DNA of 64,000 nt from contig JANXZM010000096.1 of NCBI GenBank assembly GCA_025355505.1, forward strand, positions 99,364 through 163,363, in the 5' to 3' direction. Below the pieces are notes generated by a model that saw nothing but the letters and a program-made list of their open reading frames with translations, searched no databases and was not told the origin of the DNA. This stretch comes from Acidobacteriaceae bacterium. GTDB taxonomy: Bacteria; Acidobacteriota; Terriglobia; Terriglobales; Acidobacteriaceae. This document shows positions 7,915 to 17,190 of the stretch, one piece after another. Numbering within the stretch: the first letter of the stretch is position 1; every line of letters starts with the position of its first letter. The translations under genes were made by a program, and so were the position numbers.

Positions 7915-9894
7915 CTACGAGCCTTCCTGCCCACCTTGGCGAGTCAGGTTTTTCATCTCTTCCTGATTGACCTTGAGCCGGTTGGACTTTTCCATATCCT
8001 TGCGCAGGTTCGTAACAAACAGCCCGAACAAATCGTTCTGCTTGGCTTCGAGGAGCGACTGGCGAATCCCGTCCTTCTTCGCGGCAAATTCCTGATCCGT
8101 TGGCGCCTGTTTTTCTAGAAGTTGAGCGACCACGCCATTGCCGCCGGCTGTGATCGGCGCGCTAATCTCGCCGGGCTTCAATGAGAAGATCGCGCTCGCG
8201 CTGGCCATGGAACCAATGTCGGGGACCTGGCCATCGGGCGAAACCAGGTCGCTCGTCTTCACCGCCGCACGCAGATCTTTAGCAGCTTTTTTCAAATCGT
8301 GCCCAGACTTGGCACGATCGGAGAGTTCTTGCGTCTTCTGTTGCAGCAGAAAGCCAGCGCGCTCGTTCTTGAACTCGCTCTCAACCCGCGAACGAATCTC
8401 TTCAAACGTGGGCGTAGCCGGAGGCTTTACGCTCAGCAACTGGAAAACTACGTAGCCTTGTGGCACCTGCACCACATCGGGCGGAGCCTTGTCCGCTTCG
8501 TTGAAAACTGCATCCATAAACTGCGGATTCGCAGCCAGTCCAGGCAAGCTATCGGTTCGGCTGAAAAATTCAGTGGCGACCGCCGACTGACCTTTGGCGG
8601 CGGCGGCCTTGTCGAATCCGTCAGTACGCGCCTGGCTGAGCAAGGCATTCGCTGCGGTTTCGGTGGCGTGCGCCGTTTTCTGCTGCTTCACTTTCTCCTC
8701 GATCTCGCTCTTCACCTCGGCAAGCAGCTTGAGATGAGCTTCCTGCTTGTCTTCAACGTGGATGATATGGAAGCCATAACTGCTCTTTACAACGTCGCTG
8801 GTCTGTCCTTTGCCGAGTGAATAGGCAGCCTTCTCGAATTCAGGGACGGTGCGGCCGCGGCCGATCCAGCCGAGTTCGCCCCCGCTCTTGGCGGTGGTGT
8901 CATCAGAATATTTTTCCGCGAGCTTGGCAAAGTCCCCGCCCGCCTTGACTTCCTTCAACACCCCTTCAGCTTTCGCGCGCGCATCGGCGACCGCCTTCTC
9001 ATCTTCCTTCGCACCGGGCGCAGGCAGAGGAGTCTTGATCAGAATGTGGCTGACCTTTACCTGCTCGGGCACGCGGTACTCTTCGCGATGCTGATCGTAA
9101 TAAGCCTGCAGGTCCTGATCGGTAACCGTCGTCGCCCCCGCCATTTTCGCGCTATCAACGACAACATACTTAATCTGCCGCTTCTCCGGGATGGAGTTGT
9201 TGTAGGTCGCTTTGTTACGCTCATAAAAAGCCCTAAGTTCTTCATCGGCGGGGTGCAGGCCCTTCAGGATGTCGGCCTGCGTGATCACGGCATATTCGAA
9301 CTTCACCTTTGTGTTGCGGCGGTTGAATTCGTCGCGAACTTCGGTGTCCCCCACAAAGGCACTGGTCGAAACCAGAGCGCGCAATTTGCGGACAATAACA
9401 AAATCCTTCTCCAGCGCCTCAAACTGAGGAACCGTCATGTCGTTGCGTTGCACGAAGTTTTCGTACTCTTCCTGCCCCACGAACTTGCCGTCAGGAAAAA
9501 GCATCGACCCAAGCTGCCCGTGCTGGAGTTCCTCGCGAAGTTCGTCGTCGCTGACGCGCAGACCCATGCGATGGGCCTCGGCAACCAGCGCCTTCTCATT
9601 GATGAGTTGCTGGGCAGCCTGACTGGCAAAATAGGGCAGCAGCATACTGGCCTGCGGTCCGCCACGAGGAAACTGCTGCCGGATCATGGCCCTGGCCTCG
9701 CGCTGCACCTCGGGCACCGTCACGGTTTGGTCGCCAATCGTAGCGAGTACGCCAGCCGGAGGCGCGCCAATGCCGAGGCTGGAGCCGACCCCGCCGGGGA
9801 TAAGCGTGATCGCCATCGAGGCACAGATGAGGACGAGTAGTGCGCCCAGAACGATCTTCACGGTTGGCCCTGCATTTTGAAGCTGTCGAATCAT
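7915..9894 (-). CDS. PpiD/SurA-like peptidyl-prolyl isomerase, membrane-anchored
   Basis: This is a predicted periplasmic foldase of 659 aa. One N-terminal transmembrane segment (VLGALLVLICASMAITLI) anchors it. A SurA-N-like chaperone region spans about residues 40-200. A parvulin-type rotamase domain lies at about 270-370, with the signature VKVSHILIKT and the GGELGWIGRGRTVPEFEKA block. The C-terminal part may hold a second, degenerate parvulin-like domain, as in PpiD. It probably helps newly exported proteins fold, which suits the many secreted proteins in this window. PpiD is the nearest named match, but family assignment needs a profile search. Confidence 0.85.
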   Translation of the reverse strand: MIRQLQNAGPTVKIVLGALLVLICASMAITLIPGGVGSSLGIGAPPAGVLATIGDQTVTVPEVQREARAMIRQQFPRGGPQASMLLPYFASQAAQQLINEKALVAEAHRMGLRVSDDELREELQHGQLGSMLFPDGKFVGQEEYENFVQRNDMTVPQFEALEKDFVIVRKLRALVSTSAFVGDTEVRDEFNRRNTKVKFEYAVITQADILKGLHPADEELRAFYERNKATYNNSIPEKRQIKYVVVDSAKMAGATTVTDQDLQAYYDQHREEYRVPEQVKVSHILIKTPLPAPGAKEDEKAVADARAKAEGVLKEVKAGGDFAKLAEKYSDDTTAKSGGELGWIGRGRTVPEFEKAAYSLGKGQTSDVVKSSYGFHIIHVEDKQEAHLKLLAEVKSEIEEKVKQQKTAHATETAANALLSQARTDGFDKAAAAKGQSAVATEFFSRTDSLPGLAANPQFMDAVFNEADKAPPDVVQVPQGYVVFQLLSVKPPATPTFEEIRSRVESEFKNERAGFLLQQKTQELSDRAKSGHDLKKAAKDLRAAVKTSDLVSPDGQVPDIGSMASASAIFSLKPGEISAPITAGGNGVVAQLLEKQAPTDQEFAAKKDGIRQSLLEAKQNDLFGLFVTNLRKDMEKSNRLKVNQEEMKNLTRQGGQEGS

Positions 9895-10010
9895 ATTGGG
9901 ATGACTCCGTTAGTAACTCCGTCAGATTGCTTCCCGCTGGAAGCCAGAATTTATGATTATAAACTAGCGATGTCTCCGATAAATTCGTGGCATGGATAGA
10001 AATGCTTTGA

Positions 10011-10073
10011 AGGGGCGCGGCTTCAGCCGCGTCGCAACCCAAATTATTGAAGATGGGGCCTCGGCCCCTGAGG
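10011..10073. repeat. Bipartite REP-like palindrome pair (GCGCGGCTTCAGCCGCG family)
   Basis: Two adjacent hairpins are seen, GGCGCGGCTTCAGCCGCGTC and GGGGCCTCGGCCCCTGAGG, separated by about 22 bp. The same layout recurs inside the large CRTAC1 gene at 18457-18517 as CACGGCTTCAGCCGTG followed by GGGCTTTAGCCCCTGAGG. Stem bases differ in compensating fashion. It sits in the divergent 293-bp gap between the foldase and the GH2 gene. No promoter stands out there. Confidence 0.6.
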
Positions 10074-10187
10074 TAAATAGCGCAGAAATGCCCTATTGAA
10101 TCGAATTAACAAAGATGCTATGAACTTAAGGCGGCTCCGGCAGCATGGGTCGCGGCTTTCCATCTTTAATTTTTGAAGGACACTTTT

Positions 10188-12902
10188 GTGAAGATACTCC
10201 GGCTCTTCATCCCATTCTTTGCGCTTGCGGTCGCAGTCGCCCAGCCCAGCTTCCAGCCGGCTCCTGCCCTCACGCTCCCATTGCGCCAGGGGTGGGCCCT
10301 GCAGTCTTCCGCGAAAGTAACGGCAACGGGCGAAGCCATCTCCAGCCCGTCATTGAATGCCACATTCCAGACCAAGAACTGGATCCAGGCGGATGTTCCA
10401 ACGACGGTGGTGGCGGCGCAAATAAAGAGCGGGCTGCTGCCAGATCCTTTTTACGCCATGAATATGCGGCAGTACCCTGGCGTCAGCTATCCCGTTGGGT
10501 TCAATTTTTCAAATATTCCGATGCCGCCGGATAGTCCATACGCGGCTTCGTGGTGGTACCGCAAAGAGTTTACGCTGCCCAATGTGTACGCCGGAAGAAC
10601 TGTGTGGCTGAATTTCCGCGGCATCAACTACCGCGCCAACATTTTTCTCAACGGAAAGCAGATCGCCAACTCGAACGAAGTCGCGGGCGCATGGCGGACC
10701 TACGAATTCAACGTTACTTCCGCCGTCAAGCAAGGAGCCAACGTGCTTGCGGTGCAGGTATGGGCGCCGACCGAGAACAGCCTGGCAATCACTTTCGTGG
10801 ACTGGAATCCATCGCCCCCCGACAAGAACATGGGACTGTGGCATGAGGTTTATTTGACGACCAGTGGACCGGTCGCGCTGCGGAATCCGTCAGTGCTCTC
10901 CAAAGTGGATTTGCCCGCGGATACTACCAGTGCAGCCCACTTGACCGTAACCGCGCTGCTGAACAATGGCAGCGATCACCCGGTAAAAGGGACGCTGAAA
11001 GGCAGGATTGAGAACATCGAATTCGCGCAACCGGTGGAACTGGCGGCGGGCGAGTCGAAAGACGTGGTCTTCTCGCCGGATCGGTATCCGCAGCTCAACC
11101 TGAGCAATCCGCGGCTGTGGTGGCCGGCCCAGATGGGGACACCGAATCTGTACGATCTGCATCTTTCGTTCGAGATTGGAAGCGAGCTTTCCGATTTGTC
11201 CCGGACGAAGTTCGGCATTCGCGAGATCACATCCGAAGTCGCCGAGCACGCGCCGAATCGCTTCAAGCGCCTGTTCAAGGTCAACGGCAAGAACATTCTG
11301 ATTCGCGGCGGCGGCTGGACACCCGACATGATGATGCGCGAAACCCCGGAGCGGCTCGCCGATGAGTTTCGCTACGTGCGCGACCTGGGGCTAAATACGG
11401 TCCGGCTGGAAGGCAAACTTGAAACCGAGGAATTTTTCGAAATGGCGGACCAGCAGGGCATCCTGGTAATGGCCGGATGGTGCTGCTGCGACTTCTGGGA
11501 ACACTGGGGAAATTGGAAAGAGGAAGACTTCGACATCGCAAAATATTCTTTGCGCGACCAGATGTATCGGCTGAGGAGCCATCCGAGCCTGGTCATGTGG
11601 CTGAATGGCAGCGACAATCCTCCGCCACCTGACGTGGAGGAGATGTATCTGAAGGTTGAAGCCGACTTGCGCTGGCCGAATCCGGTAGTGTCTTCGGCCA
11701 CGGCCAAGCCGACCACGGTCACAGGCGAAAGCGGTGTGAAGATGAGCGGGCCTTATGAATACGTGGCGCCTTCGTACTGGGCAACGGATCCACATCTTCA
11801 GAAGGAAGAAAATTCCTGCAACCCGGGCGGGTGCGGCGGCGCCTACGGTTTCAACACTGAAACCAGCATGGGACCGGCGGTTCCGCCCATTGAGAGCGTT
11901 CAGCGCATGGTTCCCAGGAATCATCTCTGGCCAGTGGATGAGTACTGGAATTTCCATGCGGGCGGCGGGGCTTTCAAGACCATGCAAGTGTTTACCGATG
12001 CGCTGAATGCTCGCTACGGAAAGGCCAGCAGCGCGGAAGACTTCACCTACAAATCTCAGCTCATGACCTACGAAGGCGTGCGCGCCATGTACGAGGCCTA
12101 CAGTCGCAACAAGTACACTTCGACGGGCGTCGTCCAGTGGATGCTGAATAACGCGTGGCCTTCGATGATCTGGCATCTCTACGACTATTATTTGCGGCCG
12201 GGCGGCGGATATTTCGGCGCGAAGAAAGCCCTGCAGACGCTCGATCCGGTCTATGGCTACGACGATCGCTCCGTGTGGCTGGTGAGCAGCCAATATGTGG
12301 ATGCCAAGGGCCTGAAGCTGGCGGCGCGTGTGTTCAATGTGGATGGAACGCAGAAGTTTTCCAAAGAAACTTCGCTGGATGCGGCTGCCGATAGCACTGC
12401 GAAAGTGTTTGAGCTTCCGCAGATCGAGGGACTCTCGCCGGCATACTTCCTCGATCTTCGTATCACCGATGGCAGCGGCAAGCTGGTCGGGTCAAACTTC
12501 TACTGGCTCTCGACAAAACCGGAAACAGTCGACTGGGCAAAGTCGAACTGGTATACGACTCCGACCGCGTCGTATGCGGACTACACCGCGCTTGCTCAGT
12601 TGCCAAAGGTGAAGCTGAATGTATCGAGTCGCAGTGAGCGCACCGGCAATAGCACAAATGAAAATGAGATGACCCGCGTGACCGTGGAAAATCCCAGCAA
12701 GACTGTGGCGTTTTTTGTACGCCTGAAGCTCAACAAGGGTAAAGGTGGCGAGGAAATACTGCCGGTTGTCTGGCAAGACAATTACCTTTCGCTGCTGCCC
12801 GGTGAAAAGCGGGAGATCACCGCAACGTATCGCGCCGGTAGCATGGGAACGGCGAAACCAGAGATCGAAGTGGAGGGGTGGAACGTGGAGCAGTCTTGGT
12901 AA
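10188..12902 (+). CDS. Secreted GH2 exo-beta-D-glucosaminidase-like glycoside hydrolase
   Basis: The predicted 904-aa enzyme has a signal peptide (ILRLFIPFFALAVAVAQ). A sugar-binding domain follows (about 20-190), then an immunoglobulin-like domain, the (beta/alpha)8 domain (about 310-640) and C-terminal beta domains. In the catalytic barrel, WLNGSDNPP (about residue 470) has Ser-Asp where most GH2 enzymes have Asn-Glu, and GFNTETSMGP holds the second carboxylate. This Ser-Asp change is known from the exo-glucosaminidase subfamily that trims chitosan oligomers. I chose the GTG at 10188 because GAAGGA lies seven bases upstream. The ORF track begins at a TTG at 10173 inside that site. It is monocistronic. 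Substrate is inferred from the subfamily only. Confidence 0.85.
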   Translation: MKILRLFIPFFALAVAVAQPSFQPAPALTLPLRQGWALQSSAKVTATGEAISSPSLNATFQTKNWIQADVPTTVVAAQIKSGLLPDPFYAMNMRQYPGVSYPVGFNFSNIPMPPDSPYAASWWYRKEFTLPNVYAGRTVWLNFRGINYRANIFLNGKQIANSNEVAGAWRTYEFNVTSAVKQGANVLAVQVWAPTENSLAITFVDWNPSPPDKNMGLWHEVYLTTSGPVALRNPSVLSKVDLPADTTSAAHLTVTALLNNGSDHPVKGTLKGRIENIEFAQPVELAAGESKDVVFSPDRYPQLNLSNPRLWWPAQMGTPNLYDLHLSFEIGSELSDLSRTKFGIREITSEVAEHAPNRFKRLFKVNGKNILIRGGGWTPDMMMRETPERLADEFRYVRDLGLNTVRLEGKLETEEFFEMADQQGILVMAGWCCCDFWEHWGNWKEEDFDIAKYSLRDQMYRLRSHPSLVMWLNGSDNPPPPDVEEMYLKVEADLRWPNPVVSSATAKPTTVTGESGVKMSGPYEYVAPSYWATDPHLQKEENSCNPGGCGGAYGFNTETSMGPAVPPIESVQRMVPRNHLWPVDEYWNFHAGGGAFKTMQVFTDALNARYGKASSAEDFTYKSQLMTYEGVRAMYEAYSRNKYTSTGVVQWMLNNAWPSMIWHLYDYYLRPGGGYFGAKKALQTLDPVYGYDDRSVWLVSSQYVDAKGLKLAARVFNVDGTQKFSKETSLDAAADSTAKVFELPQIEGLSPAYFLDLRITDGSGKLVGSNFYWLSTKPETVDWAKSNWYTTPTASYADYTALAQLPKVKLNVSSRSERTGNSTNENEMTRVTVENPSKTVAFFVRLKLNKGKGGEEILPVVWQDNYLSLLPGEKREITATYRAGSMGTAKPEIEVEGWNVEQSW

Positions 12903-12947
12903 TTGCGTAAAAGAAGGTTTCAGGGTTTCAAATTACAAATTACAAGA

Positions 12948-14315
12948 TTACAACTTCTCCTCGGCCTCGTCCGCGGGCAGATCAAAGTTAACCAAGTCTC
13001 CGCGGAAGCCACGCGTCTTCCAGGCCCCGAAGGCGATGCCCACAACCATCCAGATGGCACCGGCGATCTTGGCCTTAGGACTGAGGCTGAGCCAGAGCAA
13101 CAAGCAGATCACAAAGCCTAAAACGGGTGGCACAACAAAAGACAGCGTCCTTTTTTGTTCGCGCACCACATAGCGCATGAACGCCGCGGCGTTCACGCCC
13201 ATGAAGGCAATGAGCGCGCCGAAATTGAGCATCTCCGCGCCCAGACCATAACTCATCACGAACGCGCCGATCAGCGCAATTGCGCCCACAAACAACACGT
13301 TATTCCGCGGCACTCGATGCTTCGCGTCCACCACTCCGAAAAAAGACTTCGGGAGCGCGTTGCTTCTTCCCATACCGTAGAGCAGGCGGGCAGCGCCGAT
13401 CTGCGAGCCCATGCCCGATCCGAAGTTCGCTACCAGCAGGGTAAATCCGATAATGCCAAACATCGGCTTCCAGGCTCGCCCAGCGACGTGAACAAAGGCC
13501 GTGTCAACGTCCGGAAAAGGCTGCGATGCGGGCCAGATCAACTGCGCGACGTACACCTCAACCGCAGATAAAATGCCGATCACCACGCAGGTCAGCACCG
13601 TTGCCAGCAGAATATTGCGGCGCGGGTTTTCCGCTTCTTCCGACAGCGTTGAGATGCCGTCGAAACCGATATAGGTGAGCACCGCGATCGATGTTCCACC
13701 AAGCACGGCCTTGGTGTTCCACAAACTCGGGTCGTAAAAGGGCCGTGTATAGAAGCCCGCGCTGTCGTGCGGGTTCCCCAGAATGTAGCGTGCCGCCACC
13801 ACAAAAAAAATAGCAATCACCACGCCCATCCCCGCAGCCAGCGCCGAGTTCACGCGAGCCGACGTTTTCACTCCCTGAATATTCAGGAGCGTAAACACCA
13901 GCGCAAAGAAAACAGCCCATGCCCAGTACGGCACGCCGGGAGCAAACACGTGCGCCTGCTGGCTGCACCAAATCGTGCAGATGATCGGATTGAGCATGTA
14001 ATCCATCACCATGCTCCAGCCAGTGACATAACCAAGAGCGGGATTGATTTCCTGGCCGACGTATGTGAAGGCCGAGCCGGCGCTGGGATATGCGCGCGCC
14101 ATGCGGCCATAGCTGATGGCGGTGAACAGCATCGCCACCAGGGCGATCAGGATGGTCGTAACCACGTGCCCATGTCCGCGATCGCTGAGCACCCCGAACA
14201 CGGACATCGGCGCGACCGGCTGAATCACGATGATGCCGTACAGAATCAGATCCCAAAGCGTAAGCGAGCGCCTGAGACGCGGAGCATCAGCGGGCGGGTT
14301 GGCGGTTGAGCTCAT
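12948..14315 (-). CDS. APC-superfamily amino acid/polyamine permease
   Basis: This is a predicted inner-membrane transporter of 455 aa with about twelve transmembrane helices. The APC signature near the N-terminus (LILYGIIVIQPVAPMSVFG), the TM3 block YPSAGSAFTYVGQEI and GFDGISTLSEEAENPRR in the middle match amino acid-polyamine-organocation permeases. Substrate cannot be deduced. Putrescine-type importers are one possibility. It converges on the GH2 gene with only 45 bp between the two stops. Confidence 0.88.
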   Translation of the reverse strand: MSSTANPPADAPRLRRSLTLWDLILYGIIVIQPVAPMSVFGVLSDRGHGHVVTTILIALVAMLFTAISYGRMARAYPSAGSAFTYVGQEINPALGYVTGWSMVMDYMLNPIICTIWCSQQAHVFAPGVPYWAWAVFFALVFTLLNIQGVKTSARVNSALAAGMGVVIAIFFVVAARYILGNPHDSAGFYTRPFYDPSLWNTKAVLGGTSIAVLTYIGFDGISTLSEEAENPRRNILLATVLTCVVIGILSAVEVYVAQLIWPASQPFPDVDTAFVHVAGRAWKPMFGIIGFTLLVANFGSGMGSQIGAARLLYGMGRSNALPKSFFGVVDAKHRVPRNNVLFVGAIALIGAFVMSYGLGAEMLNFGALIAFMGVNAAAFMRYVVREQKRTLSFVVPPVLGFVICLLLWLSLSPKAKIAGAIWMVVGIAFGAWKTRGFRGDLVNFDLPADEAEEKL

Positions 14316-14499
14316 TGACGGCCTTAAAACAAATCCCCATTATCCCGGGCAGATAACGGGGTTCGAGAAACACCTGTGTGGCTAGCAAGGTCGCAAACAG
14401 CGCTGCTTGCCGCCTTTCTCAAAATCCACTCGAATTCTATACGGCAGGCACATTCTGTCAACGAAAAAACGCGCATATTAAAACGATTCTTGCCGAAGT

Positions 14500-16308
14500 T
14501 CAGAACACAAGTGCTTCCGGAGCCGGCAAAGCGGCCGTTTCCTTGATTCCCTGTCCTTCGGTGATCGAGTGAATCTTGTCCGCAGCCACGTCTTTGAAGC
14601 TCTCCACCTTGCCGTTTGGCCAGCGTACTTCCACCAAGTCAATTTTTGTCGCCGATCCCAGGCCGAAATGCAGACGCAGATCGTTCTGCGAAAGATAACT
14701 GCCGCCACCGCGCACTTCGTCGAACTGCGTCATTCCTCCGGCTTGAATGGTGACACGCGAACCGATCGCGGCGCGATTGCTTTTTGTTCCGGTCAGATGG
14801 AAGAGCACGCGATGGTTCGCGATCTTATTTGTATTGAGCAGCAGTGACGGCGGTTCACCGACGTTGAGCACGACGATATCGACATTGCCGTTGTTGGCGA
14901 TGTCGCCGAAAGCAGCGCCCCGCCGGGATTTCAGCGGCATGTCGGCGAACCCAGCCAGCTTCGAAACTTCTTCGAACGTTCCGTTGCGCAGATTACGATG
15001 CAACAGCATCGGTTCAGCGTAGGCGGCGCTTCCCTTCACTGTGTCCATCTGCGGATAGACGTGTCCGTTGGCTACGAACAGATCGAGCCAGCCATCATTG
15101 TCCATATCCAAAAATGTTGTCCCCCAGCCGACCAGCGGCAAGCTGGGCTGGCCGAGATGCGATGGCATGGCGACATCTTCGAATCCACGCGACCCCTGGT
15201 TGTGATAAAGCGTGTTGGGCTGGTCGGCAAATTCCGTCACGAACATCGAGAGGCGTCCGCTGTGATCGTAGTCGCCCCACGTCACGCCCATGGAGCCGAG
15301 CGCCTGACCTTCACCATTCAGCGCAATGCCGCCGACCATGGCCTCGTCGCTGAACTTGCCATTGTGATTGTTGTGATAGAGATGATTGGGAGTGGCGTCG
15401 TCGGCAACAAACAGATCGGGCCAGCCGTCGTTGTCGTAGTCGCCCCAGCTGGCACCCAGTCCATAGTATTTTTCGGGATCGTCTACACCGGCTTTTTTCG
15501 AGACTTCTTCAAACGTTCCGTCGCCACGGTTGCGGTAGAGCAGATCGGTTTCCCCCTCCATGCCCCACGGTCCGCACTGCACCGGAGCGCCTTTGAACTG
15601 GCAGAACTTGGTCGAGCCAAAAGCGGGCAGGTCGCTCATTTCCACGTGAACATACCGTGAGACAAACAAATCGACGTTTCCATCGCGGTCGTAATCTGCC
15701 CAAGCCGCGCCCGTAGAGAAACCGCCTCCGCGCACTCCTGCCTTGTCAGTCACGTCTTCGAAAATGCAATTGCCTTTGTTGCGATAAAGCGCATTCCCGC
15801 CGTAGCCGGTAACGAAAAAATCAAGGTTGCCATCGTTGTCGAAGTCGGCGACAGCAACGCCCATGCCCCAACCTTTGCGACTGAGTCCGGCCTTCTCGGT
15901 GATGTCGGTGAACTTGAGGCCGGCATCCTGATGCCAGAGCGTGACGAGGAGATCGCCGCCCTGCTTATAGCGATCGACAGTCGATCCATTCACCATCACG
16001 ATATCGAGTTTGCCGTCATTGTCGCAGTCGAACAGGCCCACGCCACCGCTCATGGATTCGATGACGTAGTATTTTTCTGCCGAGGAAAAGTGAGAGGCGG
16101 TAAGGCCGGCTTGGACTGCGATGTCGCGAAAGATGGGAACGGGGGCAGTGAGTTTGGGCGGAGGAGGTTTCTTCTCAATGCGGGCGGGGGGAATTTTCGC
16201 TGGCGGTCCCATTGGACTTTGGGGCGCGGTTTGCGCAGACAGCAGGCTGCCGAGAACCGCAAATAGAACTGCCATTCGGCCGCGCTTACAAGGCGCTTGT
16301 GAAGTCAT
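14500..16308 (-). CDS. CRTAC1-family secreted protein (VCBS repeats plus ASPIC/UnbV domain), gene 3 of the set
   Basis: This is a 602-aa exported protein with a signal peptide (MAVLFAVLGSLLSAQ). The body is a run of FG-GAP/VCBS-like blades with the Asp-rich loop pattern DxDxDGxxD (for example LFDCDNDGKLDI, DFDNDGNLDFF, DYDRDGNVDLF). These probably bind calcium and build a beta-propeller. The C-terminus (about 495-570) is an ASPIC/UnbV domain, seen in GSRVTIQAGGMTQ and LRLHFGLGSATKIDLVEVRWPNGK. Its ATG overlaps the stop of the DUF3800-like gene (ATGA), making it the last gene of the cytochrome-CRTAC1 operon. The molecular role of the family in bacteria is not established. Confidence 0.88.
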   Translation of the reverse strand: MTSQAPCKRGRMAVLFAVLGSLLSAQTAPQSPMGPPAKIPPARIEKKPPPPKLTAPVPIFRDIAVQAGLTASHFSSAEKYYVIESMSGGVGLFDCDNDGKLDIVMVNGSTVDRYKQGGDLLVTLWHQDAGLKFTDITEKAGLSRKGWGMGVAVADFDNDGNLDFFVTGYGGNALYRNKGNCIFEDVTDKAGVRGGGFSTGAAWADYDRDGNVDLFVSRYVHVEMSDLPAFGSTKFCQFKGAPVQCGPWGMEGETDLLYRNRGDGTFEEVSKKAGVDDPEKYYGLGASWGDYDNDGWPDLFVADDATPNHLYHNNHNGKFSDEAMVGGIALNGEGQALGSMGVTWGDYDHSGRLSMFVTEFADQPNTLYHNQGSRGFEDVAMPSHLGQPSLPLVGWGTTFLDMDNDGWLDLFVANGHVYPQMDTVKGSAAYAEPMLLHRNLRNGTFEEVSKLAGFADMPLKSRRGAAFGDIANNGNVDIVVLNVGEPPSLLLNTNKIANHRVLFHLTGTKSNRAAIGSRVTIQAGGMTQFDEVRGGGSYLSQNDLRLHFGLGSATKIDLVEVRWPNGKVESFKDVAADKIHSITEGQGIKETAALPAPEALVF

Positions 16309-17150
16309 CGCAGACTTCTGCCTTTGTTCTCGATCTCCGGGCTAATCGGTATTACGTCTGGATTGTTGGTTTCCAAAATTACCTTCAGACCCTCATAGTT
16401 GAGCTTGTAAATACGCCAAACACGCTCTTTGAGCCTGGTCATTGCTCGCCGCTCAGGAAGGTGTGTGTCGTAGGTCCGAGTGATGAGCAACCGCCGACAC
16501 TCATAGGCAAGATTGTCGGCGGCTTGCAACATCAAATAGTCCTGCTCGTTCTCGTAGAGCAGCGGCAGTAAGGGTTTCGAGCAAATTGGATTCTTTTCCG
16601 CAAATTCATCAAACATCTGGCTGGCTCTGCCCTTGTATTGTTCTTGATAGTCGAATATTGGACGCACCAACCCTTGTTGCGATGGAGACAAAATGCTGTT
16701 CAGGCTATTCATTTGGAGGCCGGATTCCATCAGCACAAGCTGGGCACAGAAGAAATAGGGAGCGGGCACCGACCGATTGACTCTCTTATACTCCTTAACG
16801 ATCCGGTGATAATCCGGCAATAGCAACACCGCTCCGAAGCCAACCAGAAGATCAAAGCCAACAATTATGTCGATGGACTCAATTTTTATTTTGTCGAAAA
16901 GGGCCTTCTCCCTTGCGGAGAATAATCGTTTCGTCACATTCTTCGGGTCGTCGCGGAACTTAGCAAATTGTCCTTCCCCGGCATTCAGTTCCGACGCTTT
17001 GAAATACTCCAAGTCATACTTTTCTAACATCCGCTCTTTCCATGCTAGGTCAAAATGGACGCAATCATACTGATGACCCATGAATCCTGCGACTGCATAA
17101 GCACGTTCGTTATCGTCGCTCTCGTCATAATATGAGGCTGCATGCCACAT
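16305..17150 (-). CDS. DUF3800-like protein embedded in the CRTAC1 operon
   Basis: This is a predicted cytoplasmic protein of 281 aa starting MWHAASYYDESDDNERAY. The early Asp-Glu-Ser-Asp after a beta strand, followed by AVAGFMG, resembles DUF3800, an RNase H-fold-like family often found near mobile or defence genes. I chose the ATG at 17150 because AAGGAAG sits seven bases upstream. The ORF-track start (17258) would overlap the previous gene by 68 bp. Its stop overlaps the start of the next CRTAC1 gene by four bases. Being soluble and unrelated to its exported neighbours, it is the odd member of the operon. The family call is moderate. Confidence 0.65.
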   Translation of the reverse strand: MWHAASYYDESDDNERAYAVAGFMGHQYDCVHFDLAWKERMLEKYDLEYFKASELNAGEGQFAKFRDDPKNVTKRLFSAREKALFDKIKIESIDIIVGFDLLVGFGAVLLLPDYHRIVKEYKRVNRSVPAPYFFCAQLVLMESGLQMNSLNSILSPSQQGLVRPIFDYQEQYKGRASQMFDEFAEKNPICSKPLLPLLYENEQDYLMLQAADNLAYECRRLLITRTYDTHLPERRAMTRLKERVWRIYKLNYEGLKVILETNNPDVIPISPEIENKGRSLR

Positions 17151-17190
17151 CGAGAATCTTCCTTCATGGTCAGTCAAGCATGTTGTAACC

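Noticed and set aside
12903-12947. Terminator between the convergent GH2 and APC permease genes
   Set aside because: The 45 bp hold only tandem ATTACAA-like pieces and no stable hairpin with a T-run.
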